64,000 bases of DNA. Origin: Cryptomeria japonica (taxonomy: Eukaryota; Streptophyta; Pinopsida; Cupressales; Cupressaceae). Numbering within the stretch: the first letter of the stretch is position 1; the number at the start of each line of letters is the position of its first letter. The DNA lies in NCBI RefSeq assembly GCF_030272615.1, contig NC_081413.1, forward strand, positions 99,170,239 through 99,234,238, written 5' to 3'. Below the pieces are notes generated by a model. It saw only the letters and a list, made by a program, of their open reading frames with translations, was not told where the DNA came from and ran no database searches. Positions 60,384 through 64,000 of the stretch are shown here, piece after piece. Made by a program: the position numbers and the translations under genes.

Positions 60384-60393
60384 TTATCATTTA
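60384..60393. repeat. Right target-site duplication of LINE-2
   Basis: TTATCATTTA immediately 5' of the LINE on its own strand. The flanking host sequence continues as tttaattaag, so the pre-insertion site can be read across. Confidence 0.7.
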
Positions 60394-61240
60394 TTTAATT
60401 AAGAACCCCTTTCCCCTTTTCTCATAGTCCACATGTTAAATTAAATAATTCATTTATTTTAAATCCCTTTTTCTCTCCACTTGAAATTAAAATTAATTTT
60501 TAATTTCCTCCACACATTCTCTCTTCACCTATCACATCCTCCTACATTTGTCACTCGCCTCCTAATCCTTGATTATTTTTATAATCATCCACCTCTAAAC
60601 ATGTGCACATTCCTAATCCCAAATATTAGCCTCCAAATTCAACCCATATCTGGACTTCCTCTTCTGATTTTGTCTCCTCCAAGAAATAAATAATTCCTTT
60701 ATTCCTTTCCACCAAGTACCTTAGAGTGTGAGGACAATAAACTTCTTTATGACAAATCTTCCATACACTCTTCCCCATCCATTCTCTCAACAACATTATC
60801 CTCTCACATTCTCACATGTTGACACTTGTCAACCTCACAATGAGTGTCAGAACCCTAAGCCTTCCCATCCCTTGAATCTTTACTTTTGATCCTAGCCCTT
60901 CAATTGACCAATTCAAATACTTAACTAAAAATAATCTTCATTCTCTCATAAGGCAACATTGAATCCACAACATCCTGAGCACTCTCACCATCTTCATGCA
61001 AATTTGAGAAATCTTGGAGCTACCATATTGTTATGCTACCGAATTTGTGAGCACACATCCAATCCAATACAAAGGAAATATCATTGCATCAAAATGAAGG
61101 TTTAACAACATTGGGTTTATTTTTAATTTCTTCTATTTTGTGTTGTTTTGTGTTGTTTTTCATCCTACTGTGATGTGTTAATTTGTATGTTTTGGGTATT
61201 CTATGTTGAATATCCAGACAACTGAGAGAAGGGGTGAATC
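60394..61240 (-). mobile_element. Distal 5' part of PMD unit 2
   Basis: AT-rich stretches, followed on the minus strand by gacaagtgtcaacatg and a gttgttgagagaatgg-like segment. These resemble acaattgtcaacatagggtt and ggttgagagaagg (about 20547-20580) upstream of PMD unit 1. No gene is seen. The open frame at 60481-60693 is pyrimidine-rich low complexity. Confidence 0.4.
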
Positions 61241-62330
61241 AGTTGACAATCAAAATCTTCTTCAAACTTTATTCACAGATTTGAAACAACTAGCAAATTT
61301 AATCAAGACAAATAAAACATGAAAGCATGTGCATAGAATAAATCAGACACAATGAAGATCAAAATTTATGTGCAAAACCTAAGAAGGGAAAAACCATGAA
61401 GAATGTTAATTATCAATATAAAAACACTAGCTAAGGTGAAATAGGTTAAGATGATTTTTACAAAGGATGGCTCACTACCAAAATGGTCACTGCCCAGAAA
61501 GGCTCACTGTTGAATGGCTCATTGCTTAAAAAGGATCGCTACTGAAGAAAGAAAGATAGAAAAGAAAATCCACCACTAAAACACAATTTGTATTGTCATA
61601 ACCACTTCTGGTAACTATCTGCAACACACTTCACACAACAATTAGATTCTTTTAATCTCACATATCTTCTACACAATTAGCCATTCACAAAAATGCCACA
61701 CTAACTCATCCAAATCATACACATACATATGTTGTCTCCAGAAAAAAATAATCTTCTAAGTCGACCAAGACAAAGATCTAAAATAGGTCAAAATTAAACA
61801 TTTTAGCGATGGGAAGGAATGAGAAGTAGACCACCTCACAACATTCTTCATCGAAAACATCAACACATTACATACATTACCAATGCTGGACTCAAAACAT
61901 TATCCACACACTAAACAAATTTCGTTACACAACCTTGACTTCTGGATCAAGACCTCAACTTCCAGATCAAACTAGACCCAAAAATAGCACTAAGTAACAT
62001 TAGTAACACATCTTCCAAAGAAACAAATCTTCCAGGAAATCACCAAACTACTATCGACATCACATACATACCTATCTTCCACTACTACTCATTATGCCAC
62101 ATCCGGACCTATCCAAACCATAGGATTTGACATCAATGACAACATATGTAACATAATGCTAACATTCTCATGTTGTTTATGTCCTTTGAACTCACTTTTT
62201 AGCATACACAAATGGTTAAGTAGTAATATTAGTGTTTTTGTTATCTTAATTGGTGAAACTCTAATTTCACCCACCTTACAGTCCTTAATTTTAAATGTTC
62301 CAAGTAAACCTTTAGAACATCAGAATATCA
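61241..62330. other. Possible LTR-retroelement non-coding debris
   Basis: No coding domain. Contains short repeats of ggctcact (about 61470-61535) and is followed by a protease relic on the plus strand, so it may be leader or gag debris of that element. This is a guess from position. Confidence 0.3.
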
Positions 62331-62875
62331 TGAATACATCTACAAAGATCAACAAACAAGTCAATGGTGTAGAAAATAAAATCATGAATACCCTTGAAGT
62401 GTATCTAGGGACAACATTAACAAAGTGTCCATCCCAAATTGACTCATTTTACATCACTTTGTTGATAAACAACAAGTTAGTGAGGAAATGCATGATCAAA
62501 TTTAGAGTTGCAATAAAAATAATACTTGTGGGGGTCATGAAAGAGTTAGGTCTATGGGTTGATAGTACTTATGGAAAATGTTGTGCCATGGCGAATAGGT
62601 TAGTACTAGTCATTAGTGTCATGAATAATGTAAAATTGAAGCTAGCCTCTTTCCAGAAAGTTGTTTATAGAAAAGATATAACTGTTGTGAACATCCCTCC
62701 CTAATATGGGATGATATTATAAAGGGAATGAACTACAACTATTGATGGGAATTTTTCAGCTAGACTTATCTTATGCAACAATAACTGTGATTGGAAAAGA
62801 GGTCAAACTAGATAGAGAACCCAGGTCAACAGAGATAGTGGATTTTATTGACCTAGAATAGATGGTTTGTTTTTG
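62330..62875 (+). pseudogene. Ty3/gypsy aspartic protease relic
   Basis: The frame ending at 62702 carries IDSFYITLLINNKLVRKCMI, then GVMKELGLWVD, TYGKC and DITVVNIPP, followed by YGM after a stop. In another frame come LDLSYATITVIGKEVKLDRE and STEIVDF. This is the order of a plant Ty3/gypsy retropepsin domain (strand, active-site turn, GVMKELGL helix, DITVVDIP strand, DREP). The active-site D-S/T-G expected after CMI is absent (KFR instead), and stops follow. The upstream part of the same frame (62156-62330) is probably not coding. No RT or integrase follows within the window. Confidence 0.65.
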
Positions 62876-62899
62876 TGATATAGTCTTAGGGAGCTTTAG

Positions 62900-64000
62900 A
62901 GTTGAACCTTCACAACCTCAGTTATATATTTTTTTGACATTTTTAATAATTGAACTTGTAAAATGTTTGAATTTGCTAGATTGTCATTTTTAAAAGTTCT
63001 TGTATTTCTTTATGTTGAATTAAATTAATTTATATAATTGATTTAATTTAATTCCCCTTCTTTTGTTCCCAACATTTTAAATCTTTTATTTGTATGTATA
63101 AAAAAACCCTGCCCAAAAAAAAAATTCTACAAAATATAAATAATAAAATACTTTGTAAATAAAATTCAATTTCATTGGGATCATGTCTCATTAACAAAGT
63201 ACTTATTTTCAATCATAAAATCCATGACAATTTAAAATATTTATTAGATTTGGAGGAGAAATTTTATGAAGAATTATGATTGTTTTAACACAATCTACTC
63301 TAGAATGAATAGATTACAAAATAGATATTGGTATCCTTATAGGACAGAATGTTTAATGGTCCTAAAATAAATATTGAATAAGACGAGGTCTCCAAATGAA
63401 GAATAAAAACTAAAAAGGAGAGAAATGATAGTTCAAAGAGGGCAATGGTTTGACTCATAGGATGTTGAAAAACACTCAAGAATTCAAATAAAAAAATTGG
63501 CATGATTTCTATGACTATCAAGGTTCCATTAATTAAGATCAATTAGCAAAGGTAATAAAGGAAGTGGCATAAGGACTTGATGTTGCATTGATTAACAAGC
63601 TCACGAAGATGAAGATCTTGTATTAGGATTTTGAAAATAAATTGATCTAATATTTCAAAGCACTCTCCAAAGTGTTGAACCTTTACATATCTCATGATGC
63701 GCACTTCAAATACTCAAATGAATTGAATCAAGGTGTCATTAAATAATCAATTGATAAATTTAAACAATATCAACAATATATTTTTAGCATGAAAAATAAA
63801 CCAATTCAAATTGGAGATACTTAAGATGAATGCGCCCTTGAAAATTTGAATGACATCCAAATGAATGTCAATTTTTATCCTTAGAGTAATGTTTTATAAT
63901 AATTTTCTTTTCATAAAACTTGTAATGTTATATTTTAATTAGTCTAAAAGTGTGTCCATAATGAAATAGTTATATTACTTATTTTAAACACTTTAAAAAA
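62900..64000. repeat. P450 3'-flank repeat block at the right edge
   Basis: Matches 5455-6300 and 15330-16170 in order: ctacaaaatataaataat, acaaagtacttattttc, tagatttggaggagaaa, agatattgg, gatgaagatcttgtattagg, and at the very end gtgtccataatgaaatagtt. Position 64000 corresponds to about 6305 in the P450-1 copy, which is about 620 bp before that gene's stop codon. Minus-strand frames such as 63300-63542 recur in the other copies but have no recognised domain. Confidence 0.75.

Overview
This is plant nuclear DNA. It is AT-rich and repeat-dominated, and it carries intron-containing plant cytochrome P450 genes, plant L1-type LINEs with a C-terminal RNase H, a plant mobile domain (PMD) gene family and a Ty3/gypsy relic. 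The density of old, decayed elements and the P450 type would fit a gymnosperm (conifer-like) genome, but the sequence alone does not fix the species.

The core of the window is a same-strand (minus) cluster of CYP72-clan cytochrome P450 genes: P450-1 (6926-9269), a truncated pseudogene (14187-14957), P450-2 (16791-19221) and P450-3 (37805-40035). All three intact genes have five exons, with identical sizes for exons 1-4 and identical intron phases, GT-AG introns, and reading frames that close exactly (522, 522 and 520 aa). They were duplicated with their flanks: about 0.55 kb of upstream DNA and 1.4-4 kb of downstream DNA are shared between copies. The same downstream flank reappears at the right edge (62.9-64.0 kb), so another copy may lie just outside the window.

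Layout: 0-1.7 kb tandem repeats; 1.9-4.5 kb a decayed multi-exon gene of unknown type (minus); 4.6-4.8 kb a GCGTACGC-like motif cluster; 4.84-5.45 kb a large microsatellite; 5.5-19.8 kb P450-1, the pseudogene, P450-2 and flanks; 19.8-26 kb a PMD-type mobile gene unit (plus) with an unusual motif-rich intron; 26.2-33.5 kb a decayed LINE (plus); 33.6-40.6 kb the second copy of the P450 flank block and P450-3; 40.6-47.4 kb AT-rich DNA with few identifiable elements; 47.4-61.2 kb decayed PMD-family units, one split by a 6.2 kb LINE (minus, 54184-60383) with a 10-bp target duplication; 62.3-62.9 kb a Ty3/gypsy protease relic.

Only the three P450 genes, and possibly the PMD gene, look functional. 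The P450s are predicted ER-anchored monooxygenases of one recently expanded family. P450-2 has lost the conserved I-helix threonine, which hints at functional divergence. Everything else is mobile-element or repeat DNA in various stages of decay.
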